A stretch of 34,499 nt of DNA from Deltaproteobacteria bacterium (GCA_024638705.1 JAHEJV010000009.1:1-34499); one strand, 5' to 3'. Positions 14,868-23,136 are shown, counted from the stretch's first letter. Notes: generated by a model not told the origin, from the sequence alone. A program made the numbers and translations.

Positions 14868-15448
14868 CCCTTCATTCAATCAGAAGGCGGCGTACGCTTT
14901 CTCGCAACTCCCAGAACCCCCGAGAGCCCACGGGGTTGCCAGGCATTCCTCCGGCCAATGGCTCGCTTCGACGTCACGTGCCGTCGCCAACTCGATGCCC
15001 GTCGCGCCGCGCAGGCGTAACGGGAGTTCTCCTCGGGCTGCGCTTCAGTGCGCTAGACGGCTTCGCCGTCCGCGTGCATTCGGGTCGGCTTGGCCGCCCC
15101 GAAGGCGCGGCCTGCGGAATGCCTGGCAACCCCGTGGGCAACCGCGACGGAGTCACTGAGTGAGCGCCCGGCAGTTCGCAACGGACTGACACCGGAGGGC
15201 TGCGACCGGGCTCACGGGCCCGCGCGGCGCGGGCGGCCGGATTTCTCTCCGGCCAACTCAGCGCAGCAGGCCGCGCGATCATCAGCTTCCGCGGCGCTCC
15301 AGCCCCGATTCGGCTTGGTACTCCGGAGAAACAGGCGAGCCATTGGCCGGAGAGAAAGCCGGTCGGCCGTGACGCTCCCCTAGTGCCCGAACAGGATCCG
15401 CTCCGCTGCTCTCGGTTACCGAGACGGGTCCGAGAACGGACGCTGCTG
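14868..15448. repeat. Intergenic mosaic of inverted repeats, no gene
   Basis: A 581-bp gene-free stretch between the peptidase and the monooxygenase stop. It contains three nested or overlapping perfect inverted repeat pairs: 24 bp (14926-14949 with 15116-15139), 18 bp (14949-14966 with 15335-15352) and 14 bp (15242-15255 with 15344-15357). A short hairpin, GACGGCTTCGCCGTC, sits at 15056-15070, and a related one occurs near 23539. Open frames across it are arginine/proline-rich and look non-coding. This may be a degraded or non-autonomous repetitive element. Confidence 0.75.
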
Positions 15449-16417
15449 CTACTCGGGCGCCAGGAGGCGGATCTGTTCCCGAGGCGGCATGGCTTCTTCG
15501 ACCAGACCGAGGATGGCCGTGTCGAGGCCGGCGTCGAAGTAGTCCTGGATGCGGGCGCGGCAGTAGTCGGGCGTGCCGTGGATGTAGAGGCGGTCGCAGG
15601 CTTCGTCGCTGAGGGCCGCGCGGGCGCCGCGGATGTCGCCTTCTCCCCAACACTTCCACATCGCCTCGAAATGGTGGGCGTTGCCGAGCCACTCCTGGTG
15701 GAGACGATAGGTCGGCACCGAGAGATAGGGAGCCATCGAATAACGCGCGACGCGGCGCACGGCTTCGGAGTCGGTCGTGGGGCAGACGTAGATGCGCGCG
15801 GCGACTTCGCGGCCGTCGCCCTGGGCGCGGACGATGGCCGCGGACTTCGCGACGTCCTCGGGCGTGACCATGTTGAGGATCGCGCCGTCGGACTCGCGTC
15901 CGGCCAGCTCGAGCATGCCGGGACGCAGCGCCGCGACCATCAGCTTCGGCGGCACGGCGAGCTTGCGGCGCAGCTTGAAGCCGCGCGACGTGAACGTGTC
16001 GTACTCGCCCCCGGGATCCTCGCCGGCGAGCGCCTTCTTGAGGAAGCGCAGGGCGTCACGCGTCGCGTGGAACGGACGCTCGAAGGGGCGCGCGTTCTGC
16101 ACGCTGACGATCCACTCCGACGAGCTGCCGAGACCGATCACGCATCGGCCGGGCGCCACTTCGGCTAGCGCGGCGGCGCCCATCGCGAGCAGCGCCGGAC
16201 CGCGCGTCTGCACGGGCAGGATCGCGACGCCGAGGCGAAGCGTGCGCGCCCACGTCGAGGCGAGCGCGAGCGGCACGAGGCCGTCGAGGTCCTGGGCCTC
16301 GCTGCTCCAGAGATCCGAATAGCCCATCGCCTCGAGGTCGCGGACGAAATCGGCCTGGGTGACGAGCGGCTCGTCCTGGAGCGGAAACGAAACGCCGAGA
16401 CGCGCCTGACCGGTCAC
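15449..16417 (-). CDS. Luciferase-like (LLM class) flavin/F420-dependent oxidoreductase
   Basis: A 322-residue TIM-barrel oxidoreductase of the bacterial luciferase-like family, which uses FMN or coenzyme F420. The N-terminus LGVSFPLQDEPL is typical, as are GYSDLWSSEAQDLDGLVPLALA and the LRLGVAILPVQTRGPALLAMGAAALAE block around residues 55-85, then CVIGLGSSSEWIV. The C-terminal GTPDYCRARIQDYFDAGLDTAIL region is the usual closing helix. GTG start at 16415-16417 overlaps the HIT stop by 4 bp (GTGA), so the two genes are translationally coupled. Which cofactor is used cannot be decided from sequence alone, although this subgroup is often F420-dependent. Substrate unknown. Confidence 0.88.
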   Translation of the reverse strand: MTGQARLGVSFPLQDEPLVTQADFVRDLEAMGYSDLWSSEAQDLDGLVPLALASTWARTLRLGVAILPVQTRGPALLAMGAAALAEVAPGRCVIGLGSSSEWIVSVQNARPFERPFHATRDALRFLKKALAGEDPGGEYDTFTSRGFKLRRKLAVPPKLMVAALRPGMLELAGRESDGAILNMVTPEDVAKSAAIVRAQGDGREVAARIYVCPTTDSEAVRRVARYSMAPYLSVPTYRLHQEWLGNAHHFEAMWKCWGEGDIRGARAALSDEACDRLYIHGTPDYCRARIQDYFDAGLDTAILGLVEEAMPPREQIRLLAPE

Positions 16418-16839
16418 GATTCCGCGACCTCCGCATGGCCGAGGTCGCGCAGTGCGCGGCGGATCCGCTCGGCGGCGACATCGAGATCTTCGGGCTTCGG
16501 ATTCGGATCGGCCTTCGAGAAGTCGAGATCGGCGATCGCGTCGATCGGGATCAGGTGCACGTGCACATGCGGCACCTCGATGCCGACGATCGCTTGTCCC
16601 ACCCGCTTCGGGCGGAACGCCTGGTGGATCGCGCGGCCGACTCCGTGGCACACGCCCATCACGTGCTTTGCGAGGTCGGGCTCGAGATCGATCCAGTGAT
16701 CGACCTCGTCGCGCGGCACCACGAGCGTGTGCCCGGGTTTCACCGGATTGATGGTCAGGAATGCGACGGCGCGATCGTCCTTCCAGACGAAACGACCGGG
16801 CAGCTCGCCGTCGATGATCTTCGTGAACACGCTCGCCAT
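16414..16839 (-). CDS. HIT family protein (histidine triad hydrolase)
   Basis: A 141-residue HIT protein. The family hydrolyses or transfers nucleoside monophosphates from substrates such as AMP-lysine or dinucleoside polyphosphates. The histidine triad HVHVHLIP is at His91/His93/His95, with His93 the expected nucleophile. The N-terminal FTKIIDGELPGRFVWKDD and VKPGHTLVVPRDEVDHW are the other hallmarks. GGAGG lies 4 nt before the ATG at 16837-16839. The C-terminal extension beyond the triad is about 45 residues. It is coupled to the downstream luciferase-like gene by a GTGA overlap. Confidence 0.93.
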   Translation of the reverse strand: MASVFTKIIDGELPGRFVWKDDRAVAFLTINPVKPGHTLVVPRDEVDHWIDLEPDLAKHVMGVCHGVGRAIHQAFRPKRVGQAIVGIEVPHVHVHLIPIDAIADLDFSKADPNPKPEDLDVAAERIRRALRDLGHAEVAES

Positions 16840-16941
16840 GCGGCCTCCGCGGCTGGTGAGCGCGCATTCTACCCCGAGACCCTCGCGATTCGCCGACCCG
16901 TTCGACGCCGGCGACGTTGGGCCGGCGTCGGAAGCGCCCAC

Positions 16942-17049
16942 CTGGTGATAACGGAAGGCGCTGCCCGCGAGGCGTTTCGCGCGATACATGGCTTCGTCCG
17001 AGTGACGGAGCAGCTCTTCCACCTCGACGCCGGCGAGCGCCCTCAACTG
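16942..17049 (-). pseudogene. Fragment of a GGDEF (diguanylate cyclase) domain C-terminus
   Basis: Thirty-six codons read LLRHSDEAMYRAKRLAGSAF, then RYHQ. This is the final helix of a GGDEF domain, whose consensus is roughly ADxALYxAKxxGRN. Nothing recognisable as the GGDEF core lies upstream; the region before it holds a short gap and the P450 promoter. It is probably the tail of a deleted diguanylate cyclase gene. The frame remains open into the HIT gene, but the HIT protein has its own good start. Confidence 0.55.
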
Positions 17050-17162
17050 ATTCGGGGAATACCACTCCTTTTGGCATGGCCGGAACCGGAATGAAGTGGG
17101 AATGAAACGATCGCGTGGGGATTCGCAGGTATGCTGCACGGCCGCCGGAGACTGCGACCCCG

Positions 17163-18476
17163 ATGCCCGAAACGCCCTCGATCGAACCGATGCCGCCGCG
17201 CGCCCCCGGGCGTCTGCCTGGCATCGGTTCGGGGATCGCCCTGCTCCGGCGCCCGACCGCATTCCTCACCCGGACGCGAGAAGCACTCGGCGACACCTTC
17301 GTGGTCGACGTGTTCGGCTACCGGCTCTTCTTCGTGTTCTCCGCGGAAGGGGTGAAGCGGCTCTACGCGCTCCCCGAGAAGGAGGCGAGCTTCGGCCTCG
17401 CGACCTTCACACTCGTCTTCAAGCACAAGATCCCGCTCGAGCTGGCGATGGGTCGGCGCAACCGGCCGCATGACCTCTTCGGGAGCCAGGAGGTGGAGGG
17501 CTATCTCGAAGATCTCGAGTCCGCGGTCTCCCACGAGCTGACGGAGATGGGCGAGGCCGGGCGTTTCGAGGCCTTCACCTGGGCGCGACGGCTCGGACAC
17601 CGTCTCGGCCTCGGTTGTTGGGCGGGGGCCGAGGCCGCCTCTCCGCGTCACCTCGATCGCCTGATGCCGCTCTTCGACCGCCTCGACACCTCCGACTCCT
17701 TCGTCCGCCCCTGGCGCGCGGTGTTCGCGACGGCGACGGGAAAGTGGATCGAGCGGCGTGCGATGGCGGGCATCGAAGGCGTGATCGGGGAGATCCTCGC
17801 GGAGCGCGCACGGGACGGGCGCGAGCCCGGCGACTTCCTCGACCACATCGCCGAATCCTGGTCCGACGTGCCGGAGGACGAGCGCGCGGTGCAGATCGCG
17901 CGCGACGTGATGATCATCCACATGGGCGCGCAATCGAATCTCTACGCGGCGGTCGCGTGGACGCTCGTCGATCTCCTGCAGCGTCCCGAGCTGCTCGCGC
18001 GCGTCGCCGCCGGGGACGACGAGCTGCTCGAACGCTGCGCGAACGAGTCGATCCGGATGGCGCAGAACTCGCTGACGCTGCGGCAGGTGATGCGGCCGCT
18101 CGACGTCGACGACGGCGAGCGCACCTATCGCCTCACCCCCGGCACCTTCCTCGCGACGATGTTGTCGCTCAACAACACCAGCGCCGCGCCGGGGCTCGAC
18201 GTCTACGACCCGGATCACTACGAAGGGCGTCGCCTCGCGAGGCACGTCCCGCTCGAGACCCGCGAGCTGGTGAGCACCTTCGGCCACGGGCGCCATTCCT
18301 GCCCGGCGCAGCGCTTCTCGATCTCGGCGATCCGCATCGCGATCCGCCGCCTGCTCGATCGCTACGAGCTCGAGCCGGAGTTTCGCGACGCGTCGCCGAG
18401 CCCGCGTCAGCTCGGCGCGGTGGCCCGGGCCGCGAAGCCGTGTCGCGTGCGCTATCGCGCGCGATCTCGCGCCTGA
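17163..18476 (+). CDS. Cytochrome P450
   Basis: A 437-residue soluble P450. The heme loop FGHGRHSCPAQRFS is at residues 373-386, with Cys380 the axial ligand; the K-helix ExxR is Glu295-Ser-Ile-Arg298. The I-helix reads HMGAQSNLYAAVAWTLVDLL: the positions of the usual acid-threonine pair are Ser258 and Asn259, so the oxygen-activation dyad is absent. The Q-S/A-N pattern followed by an aromatic-rich helix resembles CYP7/CYP8-type enzymes more than typical bacterial P450s. ATG at 17163 was chosen as the first ATG giving a proline-rich P450 N-terminus (PPRAPGRLPGIG); GGAG is 12 nt upstream, and an in-frame GTG at 17115 is an alternative. No ferredoxin or reductase is adjacent. Confidence 0.92.
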   Translation: MPETPSIEPMPPRAPGRLPGIGSGIALLRRPTAFLTRTREALGDTFVVDVFGYRLFFVFSAEGVKRLYALPEKEASFGLATFTLVFKHKIPLELAMGRRNRPHDLFGSQEVEGYLEDLESAVSHELTEMGEAGRFEAFTWARRLGHRLGLGCWAGAEAASPRHLDRLMPLFDRLDTSDSFVRPWRAVFATATGKWIERRAMAGIEGVIGEILAERARDGREPGDFLDHIAESWSDVPEDERAVQIARDVMIIHMGAQSNLYAAVAWTLVDLLQRPELLARVAAGDDELLERCANESIRMAQNSLTLRQVMRPLDVDDGERTYRLTPGTFLATMLSLNNTSAAPGLDVYDPDHYEGRRLARHVPLETRELVSTFGHGRHSCPAQRFSISAIRIAIRRLLDRYELEPEFRDASPSPRQLGAVARAAKPCRVRYRARSRA

Positions 18477-18522
18477 GTCGACGGGGCCCGGAGAGCGGCT
18501 GGCACGGGCTAGAGTCCCCGCC

Positions 18523-20037
18523 GTGCCCGAATCCAGCGCCGAGAACGACACCGCGCCCGGCGCGCTTCGGGCCCTGCGCCGCTTCGACCCGCTCTGGCTG
18601 GCGGCGCCGCTCGGTCTGATCGGGCTGCTCTTCTTCCGTGACGCGTTCCGGCCGAATCCCGACGCCTACTACCACGTGAAGTGCGCCGCGCTCTATTGGC
18701 GCGGGGGCTGGATCGATTCGTTCCCGTGGCTGCCCTACACCTCGCTCCACGACTTCCCCAACGCCTACATCCTCTACCACTGGCTGATCGCGCCCCTGCA
18801 CGCCGTCTTCGCGCCCGAGCGGGTGATCTCGGTGGCGGGAGCGACGTTCGCTGCGGCGATCCCGCTCTCGGCGTACGCGGTGCTGCGACGGCACGCCGTC
18901 GCGTTGCCCGGGCTCTGGGTCGCCGTCCTCTGTCTCGGCTCGCCGGTCGTCACCACCTACTTCGGAGCCCTCAAGGGCGGCGCACTCTTCTTCGTGCTGC
19001 TGCCCTGGTTCCTCCACTTCCTCTTGCGGGGGTCGGCGCGCGGGGTCGCCGCGATCACCTTCCTCGCCGTGTTCGGGTACGTCGGCGCGTTCCTGCTGCC
19101 CGCCCTCGCCCTCCTCTACTTCCTCGCCGGCTGCGACCTCCACGACGCCGCCCGGCGCCGCATGCTCCTGGCCGCGACGGGGGCTTTCGTCGTCGGGATG
19201 GCGGTCCACCCGGGTCCGGTCGCGTACGCGCACCACGTCCTCGCCGAGCTCCTGAGCAGCTACTCGCGCCCCGAGTCGCTCGTCGCGGGACGCCAGCTCG
19301 GGCTCGAGTGGGGCACGCTCAGCGCCGCCGACTGGCTCAGCCGCTGTTATGCGACCGTCGCGCTCTGGGGGCTCTTCCTCGTCGCCCAGCTCCGCCGAGG
19401 CGGCCCGGAGGGTCGCGGCGGCATGGCCGCCGGCGACGTCGCGGCCCTCGTCGTGTGCCTCTCGCTGCTCGGCTACAGCGCCTTCTCGGGCGCGAAGCTC
19501 GTCCACCTCTTCTCGGTCGCGTCGCTGGTCGTGCTGCCGATCCTCGTCCAGCGCTACCGGCCGCTGCCGAGGGCCGCGGTGGCGGTCGTCGCGACGCTCG
19601 CCGTCGCGAACGCCGCCGTCGTGACGGCGCGCACCGTGTCTTCGCACTATCCGCTCGACCCGCCCGCCACCTTCGCGCAGATCGCGGAGGTGCTGATGGA
19701 GCACAGCGAAACGGACGAAATGGTCGTCGCGCCGTGGGGCGCGTTCCCGGGGCTCTTCTTCTACGACACGAAGAATCGTTACGTCGCCGGGATGAACACG
19801 CTCTTCCTGCTCGAGGAATCACCGCAGCGCTTCGAGGCCTACAACCGTCTCTACCGTGGGCGCGCGCCGGAGCCCGAGCGACTCCTGCCCCAGCACTTCG
19901 ACGACGCGCGGCTCGTGCTCGTCCGCGGAGGCGCCGCCGGCTCGCGACGGCTCGCCGGGCAGCTCCACAACAGCCCCTACTTCGCCGAGATCGCCCTACC
20001 CGTCTCCGGCTGGCGACTGTTCCAGCTCGTTCGCTGA
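18523..20037 (+). CDS. Polytopic membrane protein, GT-C glycosyltransferase-like
   Basis: A 504-residue integral membrane protein with about ten or more hydrophobic helices up to residue 370, followed by a soluble C-terminal part of about 130 residues. GTG start at 18523. After the first helix there is a loop containing RPNPDAYYHVK, an acidic-plus-histidine motif similar in position to the catalytic loop of GT-C lipid-linked sugar transferases. The C-terminal domain includes VVAPWGAFPGLFFYDTKNRYVAG. I cannot assign a substrate. It is 46 bp downstream of the P450 and its last 42 bp overlap the 3' end of the convergent membrane gene. Confidence 0.72.
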   Translation: MPESSAENDTAPGALRALRRFDPLWLAAPLGLIGLLFFRDAFRPNPDAYYHVKCAALYWRGGWIDSFPWLPYTSLHDFPNAYILYHWLIAPLHAVFAPERVISVAGATFAAAIPLSAYAVLRRHAVALPGLWVAVLCLGSPVVTTYFGALKGGALFFVLLPWFLHFLLRGSARGVAAITFLAVFGYVGAFLLPALALLYFLAGCDLHDAARRRMLLAATGAFVVGMAVHPGPVAYAHHVLAELLSSYSRPESLVAGRQLGLEWGTLSAADWLSRCYATVALWGLFLVAQLRRGGPEGRGGMAAGDVAALVVCLSLLGYSAFSGAKLVHLFSVASLVVLPILVQRYRPLPRAAVAVVATLAVANAAVVTARTVSSHYPLDPPATFAQIAEVLMEHSETDEMVVAPWGAFPGLFFYDTKNRYVAGMNTLFLLEESPQRFEAYNRLYRGRAPEPERLLPQHFDDARLVLVRGGAAGSRRLAGQLHNSPYFAEIALPVSGWRLFQLVR

Positions 20038-21522
20038 CGCCGCGTCGCGGCGGACGAACAGCCGCCACGGACCCGACGTCGCCACCTCGTCGGCGACGCG
20101 CCCGACGCGGCGCACGAAGCGCGCCGGCGCCGCCCGCACGAGCAGGTGGTCGTAGCCGGCGTGACGATCGACGTGATAGGCGCCCGGCTGGGAGAGCGGC
20201 GGCGCGGGCGGTGGGCTCCCGTCGCGGTACTGCACGGGCACCAGGGGATGGGGAAAGAAATAGGGAGTGACGCCGCCACCGCGGCGCACGTGGAAGTAGT
20301 GATGCACGTGCCGATGGGGATCGAAGACGCTGGGCTCGAGCTCTCGGCTGTCGTCGTCGAAGACGAGGGGCAGCAGCGACACCCCGGGAGGCACGCGTTC
20401 GAGCAGCGGTGCGACCTCGGCGAGCTCCGTCGCGACGCGGCGCTGTTGCACGCCCGATGCGAGCAACGCAGCGGCGACGCCCGCGACGAGCGCGATTCGC
20501 GCGATGCCGACGATGCGCAGACTTCCCGCCGCCATCCCGAGACACAGGAAGACGATCTCTGGAACGCGGGCGTTGATGTAGCTGTAGTCACCCATCCGGA
20601 ACGGCGCGGCGAACACGACGACGCAGCACGCGGTCGCGGCCGAAACCCAGAAGCGTCGGCGCGAAGCATGGGTGGGATGCCCGATCGCGGCGGACACGAG
20701 CACCGCGCCGATCGCGAGCCAGAGCGCCAGCGAAGACCACGCCACCTCGCCCCCGCCGCGCATTCCCACGAAGGGAAGCGTCGCGAGCTCGAGGCTCCGG
20801 GAAAGAGGCAACCACACGACGCCCTGCGCCCCGGACGCCCCCCCTCCGGCCCGCACCGCGACGAACCAGAACGCGAAGACCGCGGCGGCGAGCATCCACG
20901 CGATGGCGACGCGGCGCCGTCCGCCGGGCAGGGGCGCGTCGACTACGAGCCGCAGCGCCGCGAGCGCGAGGAAGGCGAGGAAGGTGAAGGGATGAGTGAG
21001 GAAGAGGCCGACGACCCAGATGCCCTGGCGCGCGGCGCTGCCGCGCTCGCCGTCGGCGAGGCGCGCCTGTTCTTCGAGGGCGAGTCCGAGCAGGGGGATC
21101 GACCACAGGTAGGTGACGAAGCCGAGGAAGTGCGACAGCCCGAGCGACAGGGGCAGCAGCACCAACGCCCCCCACGGCGGCCCGGCGGTGCGTCGCAGCC
21201 CGCCGCATAACAACAAGGCCCACAACACACCCGGCACGCTGAGCGCGATGCGTCCCGCCACCTCGAGCGGCACGACGTGCGCCAACGCACCCGCCACGAG
21301 GTAGAAGGCGGCGAAGGGGCGTGCACCGAGGTCGGTGTCGAAGTGCGCGGCGTAGGACGAGACCGCCGCGTCACCCGCGACGAGGATCGCGACCTGGGCG
21401 AGGTGATAAGGGTAGTCCTGGAGCGGGGGGAACTCGTTCGACCAGATCGGGAGCCAGACGCCGAGGAGCAGGAGCCCGGTGACGGCGGCGAAGACGCATC
21501 GTTCCCGAGAGGTCGCGACCAT
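19996..21522 (-). CDS. Polytopic membrane protein, GT-C-like
   Basis: A 508-residue integral membrane protein starting at the ATG at 21520-21522 (MVATSRERCVFAAVTGLLLLGVW). About ten helices span residues 12-390, followed by a hydrophilic C-terminal region of about 110 residues. The first loop contains EFPPLQDYPYHLAQ, again an acidic residue close to a histidine, as in the convergent neighbour, suggesting both belong to a GT-C-like superfamily; this is inference. The C-terminal part is rich in histidine (FDPHRHVHHYFHVRRGGG) and ends with LFVRRDAASANELEQ. The TAG stop at 19996-19998 is inside the last codons of the convergent gene, a 42-bp tail-to-tail overlap. Confidence 0.72.
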   Translation of the reverse strand: MVATSRERCVFAAVTGLLLLGVWLPIWSNEFPPLQDYPYHLAQVAILVAGDAAVSSYAAHFDTDLGARPFAAFYLVAGALAHVVPLEVAGRIALSVPGVLWALLLCGGLRRTAGPPWGALVLLPLSLGLSHFLGFVTYLWSIPLLGLALEEQARLADGERGSAARQGIWVVGLFLTHPFTFLAFLALAALRLVVDAPLPGGRRRVAIAWMLAAAVFAFWFVAVRAGGGASGAQGVVWLPLSRSLELATLPFVGMRGGGEVAWSSLALWLAIGAVLVSAAIGHPTHASRRRFWVSAATACCVVVFAAPFRMGDYSYINARVPEIVFLCLGMAAGSLRIVGIARIALVAGVAAALLASGVQQRRVATELAEVAPLLERVPPGVSLLPLVFDDDSRELEPSVFDPHRHVHHYFHVRRGGGVTPYFFPHPLVPVQYRDGSPPPAPPLSQPGAYHVDRHAGYDHLLVRAAPARFVRRVGRVADEVATSGPWRLFVRRDAASANELEQSPAGDG

Positions 21523-21541
21523 CGTTCGTGTGGCTCCCCAT

Positions 21542-21571
21542 CCACTCGGGTCGAGACCACTCGGGCCGAGA
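21542..21571. repeat. 15-bp tandem duplication upstream of the membrane-protein gene
   Basis: CCACTCGGGTCGAGA at 21542-21556 is followed directly by CCACTCGGGCCGAGA at 21557-21571 (14 of 15 identical). It begins 20 bp upstream of the minus-strand start codon, in the likely promoter or leader. The surrounding 260 bp (21523-21782) contain no gene I can support. Confidence 0.7.
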
Positions 21572-21782
21572 CGCCGTACGCGTGGAGGTACGCGCGGAGC
21601 CGGGCACGGTCTGCCCGAGGACCGACACCCGTCCCTCGTCCATCGGCACTTCGCAGCACCGCATGGTACATGTGTGCGCCGCGAAACGGGGGATGTGATC
21701 CGCGTCGACGGCTTCGGTCTCATCGAAAAGGACGACGCCGCGGTCTCCGCAGCCGAACACCGACGACGCGAACGCGACCGGG

Positions 21783-22223
21783 CTACTTCTCCTTGGAGAG
21801 CGTCTGGAGCATCGCGGCCATCTGGGCGTGCACCGCCTCGACGGCCTTCTTCGGACGGATCATCACCTTGAACTCGACGATCTTGCCGTCGTCGTCGCAG
21901 GTGATCAGGTCGACGCCGTTCACGTGGATTCCACCGAGCTTGGTCTCGAACTCCAGCACCGCCTCGTTGCCGGAGAGCACTTCCTTCACATAACGGAAGG
22001 AACCTCCGACGCTCGACGACGCGTCCGACTGCTCGGGCGCGTCGCCGGGCAGCGCCTGCGAGGCCGCCTGGAGGTAGAGCTTCGTGATCGCCTTTCCCTC
22101 CTGGGGCGTGAACACGACCGGCGAATGGAACACGACGTCGTCGTGCAGGAGCTCGTCGAGGCCGCCAGGAAAGTCGCCGCGCAGGTGACGGTGCCAGTTG
22201 CGGATCGTTTCTTCGATCTTCAT
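21783..22223 (-). CDS. NTF2-like/SnoaL-type protein
   Basis: A 146-residue protein with the NTF2-like cone fold: IEETIRNWHRHLRGDFPGGLDELLHDDVVFHSP is the typical helical start and first strand, followed by VLEFETKLGGIHVNGVDLITCDDDGKIVEFKVMIRP, the characteristic beta-sheet end. The family includes ketosteroid isomerases, polyketide cyclases and limonene epoxide hydrolases; the substrate cannot be told here. AAAGGA precedes the ATG by 7 nt. It starts 12 bp after the SDR stop, so the two form an operon. The SDR belongs to a group that includes 3-alpha-hydroxysteroid dehydrogenases, which makes a steroid or terpenoid substrate possible. Confidence 0.85.
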   Translation of the reverse strand: MKIEETIRNWHRHLRGDFPGGLDELLHDDVVFHSPVVFTPQEGKAITKLYLQAASQALPGDAPEQSDASSSVGGSFRYVKEVLSGNEAVLEFETKLGGIHVNGVDLITCDDDGKIVEFKVMIRPKKAVEAVHAQMAAMLQTLSKEK

Positions 22224-22235
22224 CGCGATTCCTTT

Positions 22236-23045
22236 CTAGAGCAGGCCCTGGCGCACGCCGACGTGCACCTCGCCGCAGTAGCCGTAATCCACCTCGAGGG
22301 CGACGCCGCTCACGAAGCGCATCGCATCGCCGTTGAGCGCGATCAGGGGCTCCGCCATCTCCCCGGGCGTCGCGTTGCGTCCGATCGGCGCGAGGAAGAA
22401 CTGCTCGAGGTTCTCCTTCCCGCCCACCTGCTCGTGGAAGGTCTCGAGCATCGGCGTCTGGGTCGGCGCCGGCAGCAGACAGTTGAAGCGCACCTCGCGC
22501 TCGACGAGCTGCGACGCGCGCAGCTTCGTGTAGACGATCAACGCCTGCTTCGAGCCGAGATAGCCGTTGGCGACCTCCGGGTTCGCCTCGCACCAGGCGA
22601 CCGCGTCCTCGAAGGTCGTCGTGTCGCACAGCTCGCGCAGCTTCTCGAGATTCTTCGCAAAGCCGACGCCCGCGACCGAGGAGATCAGCGCGACGGCGCC
22701 GCCCTTCGGCACCTGCGGCAGCAATGCCTCGGTGATCGCGCGCACGCCGACGAAGTTCACGCGCATCGTCGCGAGCGCGTCCCACTTCGGCGGTCCGGGC
22801 ACGCCGGCGCAGACGAAGAGCTTCGGAATCTCCCCCTCGACCTGCTTCGCTGCGGCGGCGATCGACGCCGGATCGGCGAGGTCGACCTGGACGCTCTGCT
22901 TCACCGGCGCGGACACCGGCGCGACGTCGAGCGCCGTCACCTCGGCGCCCATCTCGACCAACGTGCGTGCACAGGCCTCGCCCATGCCGGTGGCGGCGCC
23001 CACCACCACGCAGCGCGTGCCCTCGTAGCCCAGGATGTCCTTCAC
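22236..23045 (-). CDS. Short-chain dehydrogenase/reductase (3-alpha-HSD/coniferyl-alcohol dehydrogenase-like)
   Basis: A 269-residue classical SDR. The nucleotide-binding motif VGAATGMGEA is at residues 15-24, the NAG-equivalent reads VCAGVPGP, and the catalytic residues are Ser122/Ser123 with Tyr162 and Lys166 (YLGSK). The 38-residue insertion between Ser and Tyr (ending EANPEVANG) is typical of the 3-alpha-hydroxysteroid dehydrogenase/coniferyl-alcohol dehydrogenase subgroup. GTG start at 23043-23045 with AGGAG 6 nt upstream. The NTF2-like gene follows 12 bp after the stop. An ArsR-type gene is divergent 91 bp away and could control this pair. Confidence 0.9.
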   Translation of the reverse strand: MKDILGYEGTRCVVVGAATGMGEACARTLVEMGAEVTALDVAPVSAPVKQSVQVDLADPASIAAAAKQVEGEIPKLFVCAGVPGPPKWDALATMRVNFVGVRAITEALLPQVPKGGAVALISSVAGVGFAKNLEKLRELCDTTTFEDAVAWCEANPEVANGYLGSKQALIVYTKLRASQLVEREVRFNCLLPAPTQTPMLETFHEQVGGKENLEQFFLAPIGRNATPGEMAEPLIALNGDAMRFVSGVALEVDYGYCGEVHVGVRQGLL

Positions 23046-23101
23046 CGCGTTCTCCTCGTGCGTTCGCGCCCCACGCTACCGCGCGGCCCGGCTCGTGTCG
23101 C

Positions 23102-23134
23102 TTGACGAGCCGAGACATTTCCACGAAACTGGAA
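23102..23134 (+). promoter_or_regulatory. Candidate promoter and operator of the ArsR-type gene
   Basis: TTGACG (23102-23107) is followed after 17 nt by a weak -10, GAAACT (23125-23130). An inverted repeat, TTCCA-N6-TGGAA (23119-23134), covers the -10 and ends 2 bp before the ATG. Its location suits self-repression. If this is the promoter, the message would be nearly leaderless. Confidence 0.4.
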
Positions 23135-23136
23135 CC

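Noticed and set aside
12603-14879. A 758-codon open frame on the minus strand spanning the lipoprotein and the peptidase gene
   Set aside because: Only its last 218 codons look like a protein (lipoprotein with signal and ribosome-binding site). The rest is antisense to the peptidase, a common artefact in GC-rich DNA.
14974-15282. Arginine/proline-rich open frames in the intergenic repeat region
   Set aside because: No domain, no start signals, and they overlap the arms of inverted repeats.
16840-17262. N-terminal extension of the HIT protein through the GGDEF fragment
   Set aside because: The frame is open but there is no plausible start with a ribosome-binding site, whereas GGAGG precedes the internal ATG, which gives a normal-length HIT protein.
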